Below are positions 49,614 through 61,288 of a DNA stretch of 64,000 nucleotides, piece by piece. The notes beneath the pieces are model-generated. The model was not told where the DNA came from, made no database searches, and saw only the letters and a list, made by a program, of their open reading frames with translations. How positions within the stretch are numbered: position 1 is the first letter of the stretch; every line of letters begins with the position of its first letter. Both the position numbers and the translations under genes were made by a program. This DNA comes from Hypholoma sublateritium FD-334 SS-4 (Eukaryota; Basidiomycota; Agaricomycetes; Agaricales; Strophariaceae), in NCBI GenBank assembly GCA_000827495.1, contig KN817580.1, positions 133,549-197,548 of the forward strand, written 5' to 3'.

Positions 49614-50826
49614 TCACGAAGAGCCAAGGCTTTTAGTACTTCCGTTCCACTTCTCAGTAGCGGTTTCGCCTAATGTTGCAGTTCCGTGACTGTATCCACC
49701 ATGACTTTGAAGCTCGATACCCGACGCGTGTGCAACTGGCCTGCCATTGACAAGAAATTCCACGTTGCTTTGAGCTTGTGTGATGACTTCTCTTCCCCAA
49801 GCGCGGCCGGTGACGACACGAAGAACAATCAATTGAGGAGCGATGCACTGCATAAACACCATTAGTATGACATTGAATTGAAGTTGAGAAGACACACGGT
49901 AAGTTTTGCCCAGACTTGACCAAATGATATAGCAATCGGATTGCCCAAAGCGTAGGGAATCAAAAACATTATGCCAACGAAGCTGTATGGAGCGGCTGAT
50001 TCGATCAACATTGAGGCAACACTGGTGTACATTCTGGCGCTGTCGCGACCGAGAGCCCTAGCCACCGCTTTCCCGAGTTTGAGAAGGCGGCTCACAATAA
50101 GCACAGTAATGATGATGTTGAGGGCAATCGTGATGGTGTAGTATGGGGTCCCGAAATTGATTGTCTTTCCATGGAAGAAGTTTCCACCAGGTTTTCCTGC
50201 GAGAACGAGCTCAATAATAGCCAATGCTGTAAATCTAGGTCAATTGTTGTGTATATCCAGCAGAGACATGCTTACAGAAAGCGGCGAGATACGCAAGGAC
50301 AGGGAACGTTATCACAATGTATCGTGAGCCGTAGATGATGTAAAGGCGGTAAAGCTATTGCATGGATAAGGATGCGTGTTCAATAAAACGAAATCTAATG
50401 TGCATACCAATAAAGCGTCGCCCATGAATATCATGCACACTACGGAGGTAGATCCCATTGTCTGATACCAAGCAGAAGTCTGGGTGGCTATGAAGCCTGG
50501 CACACCTCCTGGACCATTGCGGCCATTGATCCACATAAGCTCACCCCATACAGCATTGACAGAGATGTCGACGGTGAGGAGGAGCAGAAGAATGGTGCTA
50601 TAAATGGCAAAGAACTTGCGACTTCTGGCCGAGTTATGATTGTTCTTCCGTAACAGTCCCTGCAGGGTCAAAAAATACATGACGAGGTTAACCCCTACAG
50701 AGCCGTTCATATCAGCTGGGTGATTCTCGTCATACTGTATCAAACAGCACACATACCATACAGGATACCGCTCATGTAGCTGCCGATGTAGAACGAGTGC
50801 TCAAATTGTGAGAGAGCCGATGCCAT
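49614..50826 (-). CDS. DUF6534-type seven-helix membrane protein
   Basis: Polytopic plasma- or endomembrane protein of a large basidiomycete-specific family. Five exons join in phase from ATG 50826 (MASALSQFEHSFYIGSYMSG): 50826-50757, a long second exon starting at GVNLVMYFLTLQG, LYRLYIIYGSRYIVITFPVLAY, the exon beginning LAIIELVLAGKPGG, and a last exon CIAPQLIVLRVVTGRAWG onwards. Seven hydrophobic helices can be counted. The RLLKLGKAVARALGRDSARMYTSVASMLIESAAPY block (split here for length: RLLKLGKAVARALG, RMYTSVASMLIES) is characteristic. The C-terminal tail is hydrophilic. It is divergent from UstYa-like oxidase 2, sharing 571 bp. The function is unknown; a receptor-like or transport role is speculative. 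Confidence 0.85.
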
Positions 50827-51397
50827 GATGATGATGCTTGTATGTTTTGAAAGCAGGAAAGGGGAAAGGTTTCTCTGGTTCTCACTTATCTTGACGGTGC
50901 GGTTTTATGTATCCTCTACAGCCACGCCAAAATTGTCTCGATTGTACAAACTAAACAGGGTAACCAAGCGTCCAGGGCAAAAATGTCCGTTCGTTTGGCA
51001 ACTTTGATCGATATGAGAATCATCGGTGTAGTATCTTCGCTGGTGTGGGGAATACGTAGATGTTTGGGTGGAGATCAGATACAAGAATAAGAGAGATACT
51101 CAGCTACAGAGACACAGGACCATGCGAGCGACGCTAGGATGGCGACAAAATGGCCCAAAATGGCCTCGAGGTCAGTATATCCGAGCATTGATAGGAACCA
51201 AAAGTAGCGATTTCGCATATCCCCTTATTGCCAGAACCTCCGGGACAACTGTCAAGTATCGTGATCGCAAGAAAGGCGTATAAACTTTATGACCACATAA
51301 TAACCGACTGGCAATATTGCCGTGCGGTTACCACTTAAACAGAAGCATTCGACTCGCACAAGTAAATACACACACCCGGTATTGACCTTCCTTTCTC
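50827..51397. promoter_or_regulatory. Shared divergent promoter region (DUF6534 gene / UstYa-like 2)
   Basis: 571 bp between two divergent start codons. A TATAAAC string at 51279-51285 lies about 115 bp before the UstYa-like 2 start. No coding exon seen. Confidence 0.45.
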
Positions 51398-52066
51398 ATG
51401 CATTCCCATTCCAAGCTCCACGCCCTACCGCTCACAGGAATAAGCTTGGTATTGTTTGGACTGAGTGTGTTAATCAAGTTCGCGGGGACGATATGGATCC
51501 ACAATGAGATCGCCCAGCTAATAAGAGAGTACAGTGAGCATATCGACCAGTGGTTGAGATATCCACTTACTGTCTGCGGGATTTCCTTCTCTTCAGCTTA
51601 TGTGGGCGAGGATTATCCTGAACTCTGGCCCATAGAGAGGAAGAGCGTCTTGATGACCTTCGATAATCCCAAGCACTTCCGATTGGATACAGAGGACGGC
51701 GCGGCTGAATGGTCTACTATCGCACCTGGAAATGGAGTCGTATACCTAGGGCCCCATCATCAGCCTTATACAGTTTCGATGATGCACCAACTCAAGTGCC
51801 TTGACATTATACGCCAGGAGATGGTCCGCGAGGACAGTCTATTCGATGATGGGCAATCGGCCCTTGCACGACACTGCCTCAACTATGTACGGCAAATGGT
51901 CATGTGCCATGGGGACATAGAGCTCGAATCATTTCAATTTGCGTCCCACAAGAACCCAATCGATTGGCATGGGGTGTATGAATGTAAGGATTGGGAAGCA
52001 GTGTACAGCGAGGTGGATAGGAATCAAGCACAGCATGTGGAGTGGTTAGAAAATCGCTTAACGTAA
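51398..52066 (+). CDS. UstYa-like (DUF3328) protein 2 with degenerate HxxHC motifs
   Basis: Single-exon membrane-anchored UstYa-family protein of 222 residues. The anchor spans about residues 12-34 (TGISLVLFGLSVLIKFAG). Family landmarks: AYVGEDYPELWPI, the first motif region MMHQLKCLDIIRQ (H130-C134, Lys133 where a His is usual), and the second region ALARHCLNYVRQMVMCHGD (H159-C160, Leu156 where the first His is usual), then WHGVYECKDWEAV. So one His of each metal motif is replaced, in contrast to the homologue at 40.7 kb. It may be a non-catalytic partner or use different ligands. It is convergent with the siroheme gene. Confidence 0.85.
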   Translation: MHSHSKLHALPLTGISLVLFGLSVLIKFAGTIWIHNEIAQLIREYSEHIDQWLRYPLTVCGISFSSAYVGEDYPELWPIERKSVLMTFDNPKHFRLDTEDGAAEWSTIAPGNGVVYLGPHHQPYTVSMMHQLKCLDIIRQEMVREDSLFDDGQSALARHCLNYVRQMVMCHGDIELESFQFASHKNPIDWHGVYECKDWEAVYSEVDRNQAQHVEWLENRLT

Positions 52067-52326
52067 TGGAGACCAGTAATTTGTGTTGCGTACTTCCAGA
52101 TCTGTCGTAATGATGTCCGTTATGTTTGCATCGATTGCGAGGAGTGCAATGGGTCTTACGTGGTCAATTCCAGACGAGCTAAGACATGAAAGCCACAGGC
52201 CTGATCTATTTTCACGAATATTTCCAGTGGCGCAGAAACCTGCGGCGAAAAAATAAACGCAGAAACCACGAGTCTATTGTAAGGACGGGAGTGGTTTTGG
52301 TAGGTCTGTAGCCGGTGATGCCACTG

Positions 52327-54206
52327 TTAAAGGGTTTCCCACCCTGTGTCGAGGCCCTCGCGCATTTTCCAGCGGTGCCCACCTAGCCACCTCATGACAC
52401 GAGCTTCGTCCTGACTTTCGCCACCTTCATCCAAAACTCCCATGTCGCCTTGTCCATGGAGAGCTAGAACGGCCCAACCGACGATCATCATTCCCGGGGG
52501 ACGTTGTTCGCCATTGCTTTCCAGTGCTTTGACTATATCGCTCAAAGTGGAAGAGATGACACGTTGATCCGGCATAGATGCCCGTTCAATGATGGCAATA
52601 GGAGTATTAGGAGGGTAGGACTGTCCATCGCGACGATGGTTTTCGTCTGCGTCCTTCATAAGGCTGTCAATGACTTGTTGTATGCGCGCTACACCCATAA
52701 GAATGACGACAGTCTGCGAGCGCTTGTATCCAGGCAGCTGGACCTCTTTTCCTTTCCTGCCAACTCCAGTGCAAATGATAAGAGATTCGGCCACGCCACG
52801 TTGGGTGACGGGTATTCCAGCGAACGTCGGTGCAGCGAGAGCGGAACTGACACCAGGTATCACCAGGGGCTCGAAGCCATGTGAGCGAAAGTATAGCACC
52901 TCTTCGCCCGCTCTGCCATATACTACCGGGTCTCCTTGCTTCAGCTGTGTAGAAACATGAGAGGAGATCGATAAAACAAGTTAAATAACGAAAGGAATAT
53001 ACGCACGCGTACCACCGTCATTCCTTGCTTCGCTGCCACGATAGCAGCTTCCATCATCTCAGTTTGTGCGCCTTCGGCATTTCCTGGAAATTTTCTCGCA
53101 ATGCGAACCTCCACATGCTTCGGTATGAGTGATAACACCGCATCTGGTACAAGTTTATCGGAAAGAACGAGATCGGCGAGTTGAGTAAGCGCAGTATGCG
53201 TGGCAATAGTGAGCAAAGAAGGGTGCCCTGGGCCCGATCCGACTAATAGAATGCGGCCAACTTTGTGAAAGGGCTGGTAATGCAATGACGTCAATTGGGA
53301 TTGGGGGCGTTGGTTTATCGCGACATCGAGGGAATGTGGATTTGAATCCGCGAGAATGTTTTCTATATCGGCGTCTGTCATGGTCGAGAGTTTTGAGATA
53401 GGCCAATATTCGCTGACTTGCGCAACCCATTTTATGCGTCTACTTCTGGCCTCTGAGGCGCTTTCTGTATTGCTTCGAGACGGTACAGGTCGATTGGGCG
53501 TTAACACAGCACTTTCTTCGCAGATATCTTCGTCGTCCATCTGATATGCCATATAGTTCCCGTCATCCTCCTTCTTTGCCATGGCGCGCATGCGCCCGAC
53601 TTTTTCCGCTGCAGCACCAACTTCTTTGGGTAGCTTTGATACAATTTCACGACGCAAACGTGCGGCCATTCGACAACCCTGGCCATTTGTTGTCACGCCA
53701 ATTTGGAGTGAAGTCTTTTCGCCAGTTTCGTGATTTTCGAAGCGATGAGATGAGGTGAAGGAAAAGTCGCAGAAATCCACCATATCCGTCGTGTTGACGA
53801 GAATGTTTCTGGCTCTGAATATGCGATAGATCTCCTCGGCAGAGACACAGCTACGCTTTTGAAGGTTCGATAATGTGTCGGTTACAGAAGCAAGGACTAT
53901 GTGTGGGTTCATCTGCAAAAATGCATCGAGTCGATCCGCTTCGTTGTTGGGCATTGAAGAGCACGGCAAGTCCTCCCAGTCAAAGAATTGGACCTGCTTC
54001 TGACTTATCCTCCATTTCAGCTCATCGCAAGCCGATTCGACTCCGCCAGTTGCCAACACAAAAACGGAAGAGTCCGCCTCTAGCGCCGCGAAAGCTCGAG
54101 ATGCGGCAAGAGTGCCAGAACCAATGATCAAGACAGCCTTGTTCCGAAGTTTGAACGACAAGATGAGAGATGCACCACCCTTAGGTACGGCATATGGTCC
54201 TGACAT
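52327..54206 (-). CDS. MET1: Siroheme synthase / uroporphyrinogen-III C-methyltransferase
   Basis: Makes siroheme for sulfite and nitrite reductases: methylates uroporphyrinogen III with SAM, with an N-terminal Met8-like precorrin-2 dehydrogenase/chelatase module. Two exons (54206-53007 and 52944-52327) encode 605 residues. N-terminal Rossmann module: SFKLRNKAVLIIGSGTLAASRAF, then CRMAARLRREIVSKLP. C-terminal tetrapyrrole methylase: VGRILLVGSGPGHPSLLT, LKQGDPVVYGRAGEEVLYF, VIPGVSSALAAPTFAGIPVTQ, MPDQRVISSTLSDI and PPGMMIVGWAVL. The single intron falls between MTVVR and LKQGDP. The start at 54206 is the first ATG; upstream in-frame sequence has none. Confidence 0.93.
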
Positions 54207-54973
54207 GGCTTGTGATGGTGTGAGGGAAAAACTGGGTGCTTCGAAGTCATACTGGTCATTGACGTCGCCGAAAACCGACAAAAAAAGGCAGGTGCTGTGT
54301 CGTGCTCATTTGGTGCTCATGAGCAACCGGGATCCCGGGCCGAATGTCCTAAATTCCGGGGACCAAGCAGGTTGCTTGGATTTGAGGAATGAAATTATGT
54401 AGCCTCCGAAACTTATTTGCAACCTGGTATTGACCTGATACTCAACTTCTAAGCGTACAAAAAGGGCTCCCTAGCACACGAAATTACCCCCCTATATCCT
54501 GAAGAATGGCGCCGACGTATGTCTTTACGGAGCTAATACGCACACCCAAATTCCCAATCGTCCACCTTGAGGCTTGTTGGGGTCTGCGATTCTTGCGGGC
54601 ACGGTTGAGCTCCCCCTTACGCCTCGCCGCTCCCTTCGAGTCCCATAACTAAGATCGCATACTTCATCCGTAGGCCAGTCGGCTCAAACTGTCCTGTAAT
54701 CGAAGCGGACAGGAATTGACCAATTTAACAACATCCAACCTTATAGCAAACGTTATAGCATGAATTTCATTGGCGTATCCGGTCAAAGCATCGTAAGGAT
54801 GGCAGTATGGTAATCTAGCAAAGGGAGGAAGAATAACCAAAAGGATAGAGATGTTAGATTGCGAGCACGAGAAATAATTCACGGGGACCCGCAAGGAGAA
54901 CTGAGAAACACAGAATAGCCACAATGAAAAAAATAGGGTATGATAGCATCAGGCCGCCACGAAAGGGTATCAA
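54207..54973. other. Intergenic spacer
   Basis: About 0.77 kb between the siroheme gene start and the 3' end of the LAM-type gene. No gene supported. Confidence 0.45.
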
Positions 54974-57900
54974 TCAGTCTAGCGCGCTGATCTGCCCGAG
55001 AGCGGCCAAGCCCTCGCGGATGACTTTTATCCTTTGCTCGACCGCATCGAGTGTCTTCGACAGGCTCTCGACCTCGTCGGCCCACGCCCTGGAATCGAGC
55101 TGGCGATCGCCCACAGGCTGAAGAACAGGTGGCAGGGCCTGCTCCGTTGCCGCGGAGGGCGGCACAGCGAGAGTCGACGCGGCGAGCGGCGGCCCAGCAA
55201 CAGGCTCGCCCGGCCCCGCGGCCACGCGCTTGCCCGCCTCCAGCTCCTCCCACAGCGCGGTGACGATAGTGTGCACCCACTTCTCCCTGTCCTCGACCTT
55301 CCGCAGCTCGATCCGCCGCTCGGCGTCGACGTGGCTCGAGCTGACGCGCAGCAGCGTCCAGAGGTTGCTGATGACGAGGATGACGATGACGAACCAGAGG
55401 ATCGTCGTGCTTGTACTCTGGTCCCAGGCGTCGCGGATGAGCTCGATCGCGCCCTTGGCGCTGCGCATGCCGACCTGCCACGCGCCGTCGAAGGTGTCGT
55501 ATGCCCATTGGAGGCCGCGGGCGTTGCGCTCGCGCTCGCGACGTTTCGATTGCTCGTCGTTGATATCCTTGTCTGCTGCCGGTACAACGTCGATACCCGC
55601 GATGACGGGACCGGCGGCGGCTTCTGGAGGTGCCTCGGCAATGACTGCTGCGTCGATTCCTTCGGGCAAGAACTCGGATTTGTGGTCTTGGATGTACGCC
55701 CGCATGGCCTTTTCAAGCTCGCCGTGGTAGACCTTCTGGCCATCTATGGCGGAGCGTTCGATGATACCTATGAAGAACAAGGACAAGGACATCACGATCA
55801 GCAACTTGGGTAAGTCTCGGAATGCACGGGAAACAAAACGAATAAAGCATTCAGTCCTTTTATAGTGACCCAGATACGTGACTGATCTGCCCGCGACAGA
55901 CAAGACGCAATATAAAAAGAAGTGGCAAAGGAACTTTCGCTACAACACCACTCATCCCGAGGGAACCCAGTAGAAAAAGAAAGAATATTGAGCTATACAA
56001 CGATTGCTCACCTTTGATAAAGCTTCGCCCTGTCCACTCCACCTGCGTCGTAACGAGGACTTTCGAGCTAATAGGCCCGGCCCACATAATACACGTCCTG
56101 GTTTTCACAGAGAAGACCCCTCCACTCGGCACATCGGGCGTCCGCGTTGTCGTCACGGTGGACACATAATTGTCAAAGTCGCAGTGCGCGACCTCGTCCT
56201 TGAGCTCGCACTTGGTCTGTTTCGGGCCGAGCGATCCATTCAGAGGCTTGATGTACGACATGTTGCGCGTCAGCAGTTTCGAGTTCGGCGTTACAGGTGC
56301 CCAGTCCGAAATTTGGATATCTATCGGCGGATAAGATATCTAGCGAGAACCGAGTGAAACAAACGTACCGAGTAGCTTCTGGTTTACGGCCATAAATTCC
56401 TTGATGAATCCACTCGCAAAGATCAGGTTGTGTATCTTTTCGGGCGTCCCAGGAATCGCCATCTCCATCGCTGTCTCCGAGTAGTGCTTACCCTCTTTTC
56501 CACAGGTGCACTGGGTCGCCTTCCTCGCCGGCGGCCCTGTCACCGCTACCACCACCGGTGCCACAGACACCGCCGAATTGGCCATGGTCACTGCGCTACC
56601 TGTGATGCTGCCCGTGTTCGGCAGGCCTTCAACAGAGGCGCGCCCGCTGGAAGGGCCGCTCGCGCCATCCTCCGGGCGAGCAAGTCGCCAAATATTGTAG
56701 ATAACGTCGAAGGTGGTGTCACGGGAGAGGAAAGAGGCAAAGGTGTATTTCGCTTGCCGTGTCGTAATCTGGATGGCATTGGGAATGAAGAGCGCTGTCA
56801 TCTTCTTTTCGAGCGAGGTAATTTCATATATAGGGATGGACAGCTGGTTGAAGGAGGGCGAGTCAGCATCTGATTTCGGTTCAATTGCGATGGCAGTGGT
56901 AATGGAATCGGAAGGATGTAAAGAAGGGTGCATGTTGGTGGAGTGTTAAAGCAAAATATAAACCCATGGTGTTGGTCTAGGAAGAAGCCTGTCCGAACGT
57001 TTGAAACGTGCAAGTCATTTCAAAGGAGGCTAGAACTCCAACGTGTGTGTGAACCATGTATCGAGCACAATAAACCTCATCGTCGAAACCACAAGACGGC
57101 GCAATGTTTCAATCAAACTTTTAATCAAAAGAAGTGGCACTATGATTCCCGAACGATTGAACGGGAAGAGCGCAAAGGATTCGAAGGATAAGCGAAAAGA
57201 ACTCACATCGGTAATCCAGCCAAAAATATTGGCATGGAAGCATATATGGTTCTCGGAGATATATATCCGTCCTTGAATAAGAATTTCACGCTGCAGGGCA
57301 CATCCATAATCTATAAAGCATCGTCAATTTCATAGATCAGGCTCCAAGAATAGGCAATCACCTTCAATTAAATAATCACCCTCTGGCACCGTTGGGAACA
57401 GCTCGTGGAAGTCTGCGTTCCTTTTATTACTCGCGACTGCAAATCCAGTTACTGGTATATCTTCTTCGCCTATCCCCAGACTGTCGCTCGAGCTATCACT
57501 CCCTTCGCCGTCCGAGCTGTCTCCTGCCAAACCATTGTAGTAATCCGGCCTTATCGAGGACCCATCCGGCTCAAACGAGGTAGCATCGCTCGGACGGCGC
57601 GAGCGGTGCCCATTCGACGACGCCTTGCGAGACTTGCCCGAGCGCGGGCTCATCTCCGCACTGCGCGTCTTGCCGTGGCTGCGCTGGCTTACGTTGCTCT
57701 GCGCCGGGGAGCGCGACATGTACGGCTGCTTACTGTCGCCGCTGCCCTTGGAGCTGCCCGGGGTAATGACAGGCGGCGGTGGGCCCATCTGCGCGTGCTG
57801 GGCAGACGACAGGGTGGGGTTGGCCATGGCCAGGCCGGAGGCAGCAATAGCGCTCGCGAGACCTGTAGGTTTGCGCGTCGTCGACCGCCTCCAGGGGCGC

Positions 57901-58856
57901 TTCCCTCCCTTGTCGGGCGCCGCAAGTGTCGCGCTGGTGTTCTCACGCGCGACAGCGGGCATGGAGCCATTGCTGCCGTTGGTAGATGGGATAGGAGGGG
58001 GAGGCGAAGCACCATTGGCGGCGGGGAACTTGACCTCTGTCGGAGATTCGACCATCGGCCGTTGAATTACGACACCATGCTCGTTGGCCTCAGGGGCGGT
58101 AGCCGCTCGAGAATGGTTGGTATTAGTGGACGAGACAGTTGCAATGTCTGGAAGTCCCCCCTTCTTGTTGGTGAGGGATTTGTTGGAGGGCTGTTTGCGA
58201 ATCTGGTAAGTACCGGGGGCAAGTGTGCTGGACATGGTCGGGGTGTCAGGGTCTGCGGAGGTGGGAGTGGACGCAGGAGCGGAAGAATGCTTAGACACAG
58301 TTGGTGTAGGTTCAGGAGAAGTTTCCGCAGTGTTAGCAGACTCCGCAGTTCCCTGGGCGCTGTGGATGCTGTTCTCTTCGTCGTCGTCGTCCGAATCAGA
58401 AAGATTAGCGTTATGAACGAGAGGGCTCGGGGGTACAATTGTCACGTTTGGCTGGGTACTGTGCGAAGTGCCGACGCTTTCGAAACTCCTGCGATCACTG
58501 CGGTCTCGGCTGCTGCTGCGATCCCTAGTCTTGCTCTTCTTCCTGCCGAGGTTCTTGGTCCCGTTGCTGATGGTAGTGATGATACTAGGAATACGACTGT
58601 CGCCCGAGTATAAGGTGTTTCGGCGCGCGGAGCCAGCAGTGACGCTGGACTGCGTGGGGGTGGTGGGGGACGATGGGGAGCTCCCGGGGGACCCCACAAC
58701 AGACGCCGACTGCGAGCGAGAGCGCTGCTGCTCGCGTGAGCTGGCAGACGAGTGGGCAACGGAGTCGGAGGAGGACGAGACCCGTTCGCGTGGTGTGTCG
58801 CGGGAAGAGCTTGGGGAGGCGACTTTGACTAGTTTCTGGAAAAAGTTGGGGGCCAT
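54974..58856 (-). CDS. LAM/Ysp-type sterol transfer protein (GRAM-VASt-TM)
   Basis: Membrane-contact-site protein expected to move sterol between ER and plasma membrane, like yeast Lam/Ysp. What looks like two genes joins into one frame of 1,058 residues: exons 58856-57362, 57310-57207, 56843-56369, 56320-56012, 55767-54974. Residues 1 to about 475 are Ser/Pro/Thr-rich and disordered, with phospho-type clusters (DSDDDDEEN). The GRAM domain starts at DFHELFPTVPEGDYLIE and continues over two introns (GCALQREILIQGRIYISEN, FHANIFGWITD, LSIPIYEITSLEKKM). The VASt domain includes TPDVPSGGVFSVKTRTCIMW and VEWTGRSFIKGIIER. A transmembrane helix at about 915-934 (TTILWFVIVILVISNLWTLL) and a coiled coil follow. 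The 363-nt intron inside GRAM is unusually long. Confidence 0.9.
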
Positions 58857-59112
58857 GCACGCCGCCGGTTGTCCCTGGCTGATGCTATCAATATGACACG
58901 CCTAACGCCGTGACCGAATACTGTACAGCGCTCAGCGCATAAACATGAAGGTGGGGGAGAAGAAGGAAGTGTGGACATTTGTTTTGATCACTCTGATCAA
59001 CAAAGTCCTCGAGGCGTTCTTCAACAACTCCCCTGTTCTGTCGGAATGTGCCAAGCCACACTCGGCCCGCCGCATCATGCCTTCTACCATGTCCTCCTGC
59101 CCCACGGAACAC

Positions 59113-59386
59113 AATCGACACGCTATAAGCGCCCTCCAAACAACTCGGAATCCATAGCCGTGCGCAGCCGCTGTACAGCATAGCACCATAACACGAACTG
59201 TCAAGTTAGTGAATAAGCTCAATCGACACGGACGCTATAAGCGCCCGCCCTTTAACAACTCGGAATCCACTCAAAACCCGCCTGCCCCATAACGTTACAT
59301 TGGGCATCCATGACCGTGCGCAGTCGTCGTACAGCATTCTTGCTATGGAGCACTACAATTCAACGAGCTGTCAAGTTAGTCACTCG
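59113..59386. repeat. Imperfect direct repeat of about 105 bp
   Basis: Unit 1 (about 59113-59220) and unit 2 (about 59221-59386) share AATCGACAC, GCTATAAGCGCCC, ACAACTCGGAATCCA, CCGTGCGCAG, TACAGCAT and CTGTCAAGTTAGT in order. Unit 2 carries about 50 extra bases after the third block. It lies in the promoter region between the LAM-type gene and the membrane protein gene at 59522. Confidence 0.7.
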
Positions 59387-59521
59387 CCCATGAGGTCACT
59401 GCAAATCCTGCGTCCCAGTGACTCCCTGGCTCGGAAACCTGCACAACACGCATGCAATTGAAAGCATTATAAAACAGGCTAGCCGAATTGTCAGGATGCC
59501 AATTTCTTTCCATCCCATTGC

Positions 59522-61146
59522 ATGTCAATTCTCTTATCCGTTCTCTTTCTAGCCCATGGTCTCAACGGGCTCCCTCTTTTCGGGCGCCAAGCGCCCATAT
59601 CTCTGAACCCTTCTTTCTCGACGCGCGACACCGGAGATTGCGTCGCCCAGCGCTCACTTTGGACCATCGTATGGAGTTGTCTTGTCACAATCTTCGCATG
59701 CACCTGGACGGCGGTGCACCCAAACATACCAGGACCAACGGACTCGGGTTGGGCGCGTCTCAAGCGTCGCATCGTAGTCATGATTTACGCCATGATCGCA
59801 CCTGAGATGATCGCGACTTGGGCAATGCGACAGTACTTTGGCGCCCGGTTGATCATGAACGACTACAACGACACGTTCGCCACAAGTACGCATCTTACTC
59901 CGTCGCTATATATGACTCTAATATATGAATAGCTCCGCGTCCTACCCAAAATTCGATCCTGCAGTTAATAAAAGAATTCTTCACCGGTCCTCCGCCCTCC
60001 GAGCCAGGCGTTGTTCGCCCGTGGACGACGTCGCAGGCGTTCTTCGTTCAGATGGGCGGCATCATCCTATGCGAAGACGGCGTCCCGGTTCAGGTCCTTG
60101 ACTACCCCCGCTTGAAATCCCATATCCAGAAAAAGACGATCGACATACCGCGCATTACCAGTGCAGAGGTCCAGGACCGCAGCAAAGGCGACTTTATCTC
60201 CAAGGGCGTCGTCATAGTCCACACGACGTGGTTCGTCGTCGAGTGCATCGCTAGGTGGCGGGAAAACCTCCCATTGAGTGAGCTTGAAGTCGTCACCCTT
60301 GGTTTTGCGCTGCTCAATGCCATCACATACGGTCTCTGGTGGAATAAGCCCCAAAACGTCATGACCGCGATCCTCATAGAATCAAAAATCAGCACTGAAC
60401 CCGAGGCTAATGTACAGGCTCCTCAGCCTACAGATGCGACCGATGAGACACCTGTGGACCAGTCAGATGAAAAGACCCAGTTCATATCCGAGGTCAAGGA
60501 GCCGACAGAGCACACCATCGAAGTATTCGAGCGCCCAGTCCAAAAAAAGACACTGAACGAACATCCATCTCTCATCGACAGGGTCTCGCGCAAGCCACCC
60601 CAATTCTTCCGCTCAAAATGGACGTCGTGGATCTGGTATTCACTCGTCACCACCCCGCTCGGCATCATCGCCACCCTCCTCCACCCCTTCATCAAAATGA
60701 TGCACGTCGAAAATGAGATACGGAGCGGCGCGCTGCGTGTGCCTATGTTCTACAGCGGCCACGTCTCGCCGGAGAACGAGCTCCAGGTTGTGCAGATCGT
60801 TGCGCCAGGGATAGCAGGGGCGCTCTTCGGTGCCGTTCATCTCATTCCGTGGTCGTTCAAGTTTGCATCGCGGACAGAACAGATTCTCTGGCGCGTTTCC
60901 GCACTCGTTACGCTCATAGAACCTCTTGCCATCGTCGTATCGCATGCGCTAGACCAGCATCTTTCAGGAACCCGCTATCCCAGGCTTGTGTATATCATGT
61001 TGATTCCAACCGTATTTGTTCTTCCTTTTTATTTTGTTGCTCGATTCGTTCTTATGACTGAGGCCTTCCTCACCCTTCGCAACTTACCATCAGCAGTATT
61101 TCAGAACATTGCATGGACTACAGCTATTCCACACTTTCAAACATAA
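59522..61146 (+). CDS. Large polytopic membrane protein of a basidiomycete-specific family
   Basis: Two exons (59522-59885, 59975-61146) encode 511 residues. The protein starts with a signal-peptide-like segment (MSILLSVLFLAHGLNGLPLF). It has several hydrophobic stretches (SLWTIVWSCLVTIFACTWTAV, IVVMIYAMIAPEMIATWAM, ELEVVTLGFALLNAITYGLWW and two or three more near the C-terminus) around a hydrophilic acidic loop. Recurrent family text includes RSKGDFISKGVVIVHTTWFVVECIARW and WWNKP. This type is expanded in Agaricomycetes and has no assigned function. The second-exon acceptor was chosen because it alone keeps the frame through FFTGPPPSEPG. Confidence 0.75.
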
Positions 61147-61288
61147 TTAATTTCCAGGCAGGGACATTTATCTAATTATATGCAACAAGGGAATAGCAAA
61201 GGAATAGCTATATGTATGTACAGATTGGCAGTAAATTAATAAGGCTCTAATATATACCCATGAATTAGTAGGCAAAACATCCCAATCT

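Noticed and set aside
55034..55813. 259-codon plus-strand open frame
   Set aside because: Antisense to the VASt/TM exon of the LAM-type gene, whose motifs are clear; no domain in the antisense frame.
57405..58613. 402-codon plus-strand open frame
   Set aside because: Antisense to the disordered Ser-rich part of the LAM-type gene; Arg/Ala-rich low-complexity translation typical of a GC-rich shadow frame.
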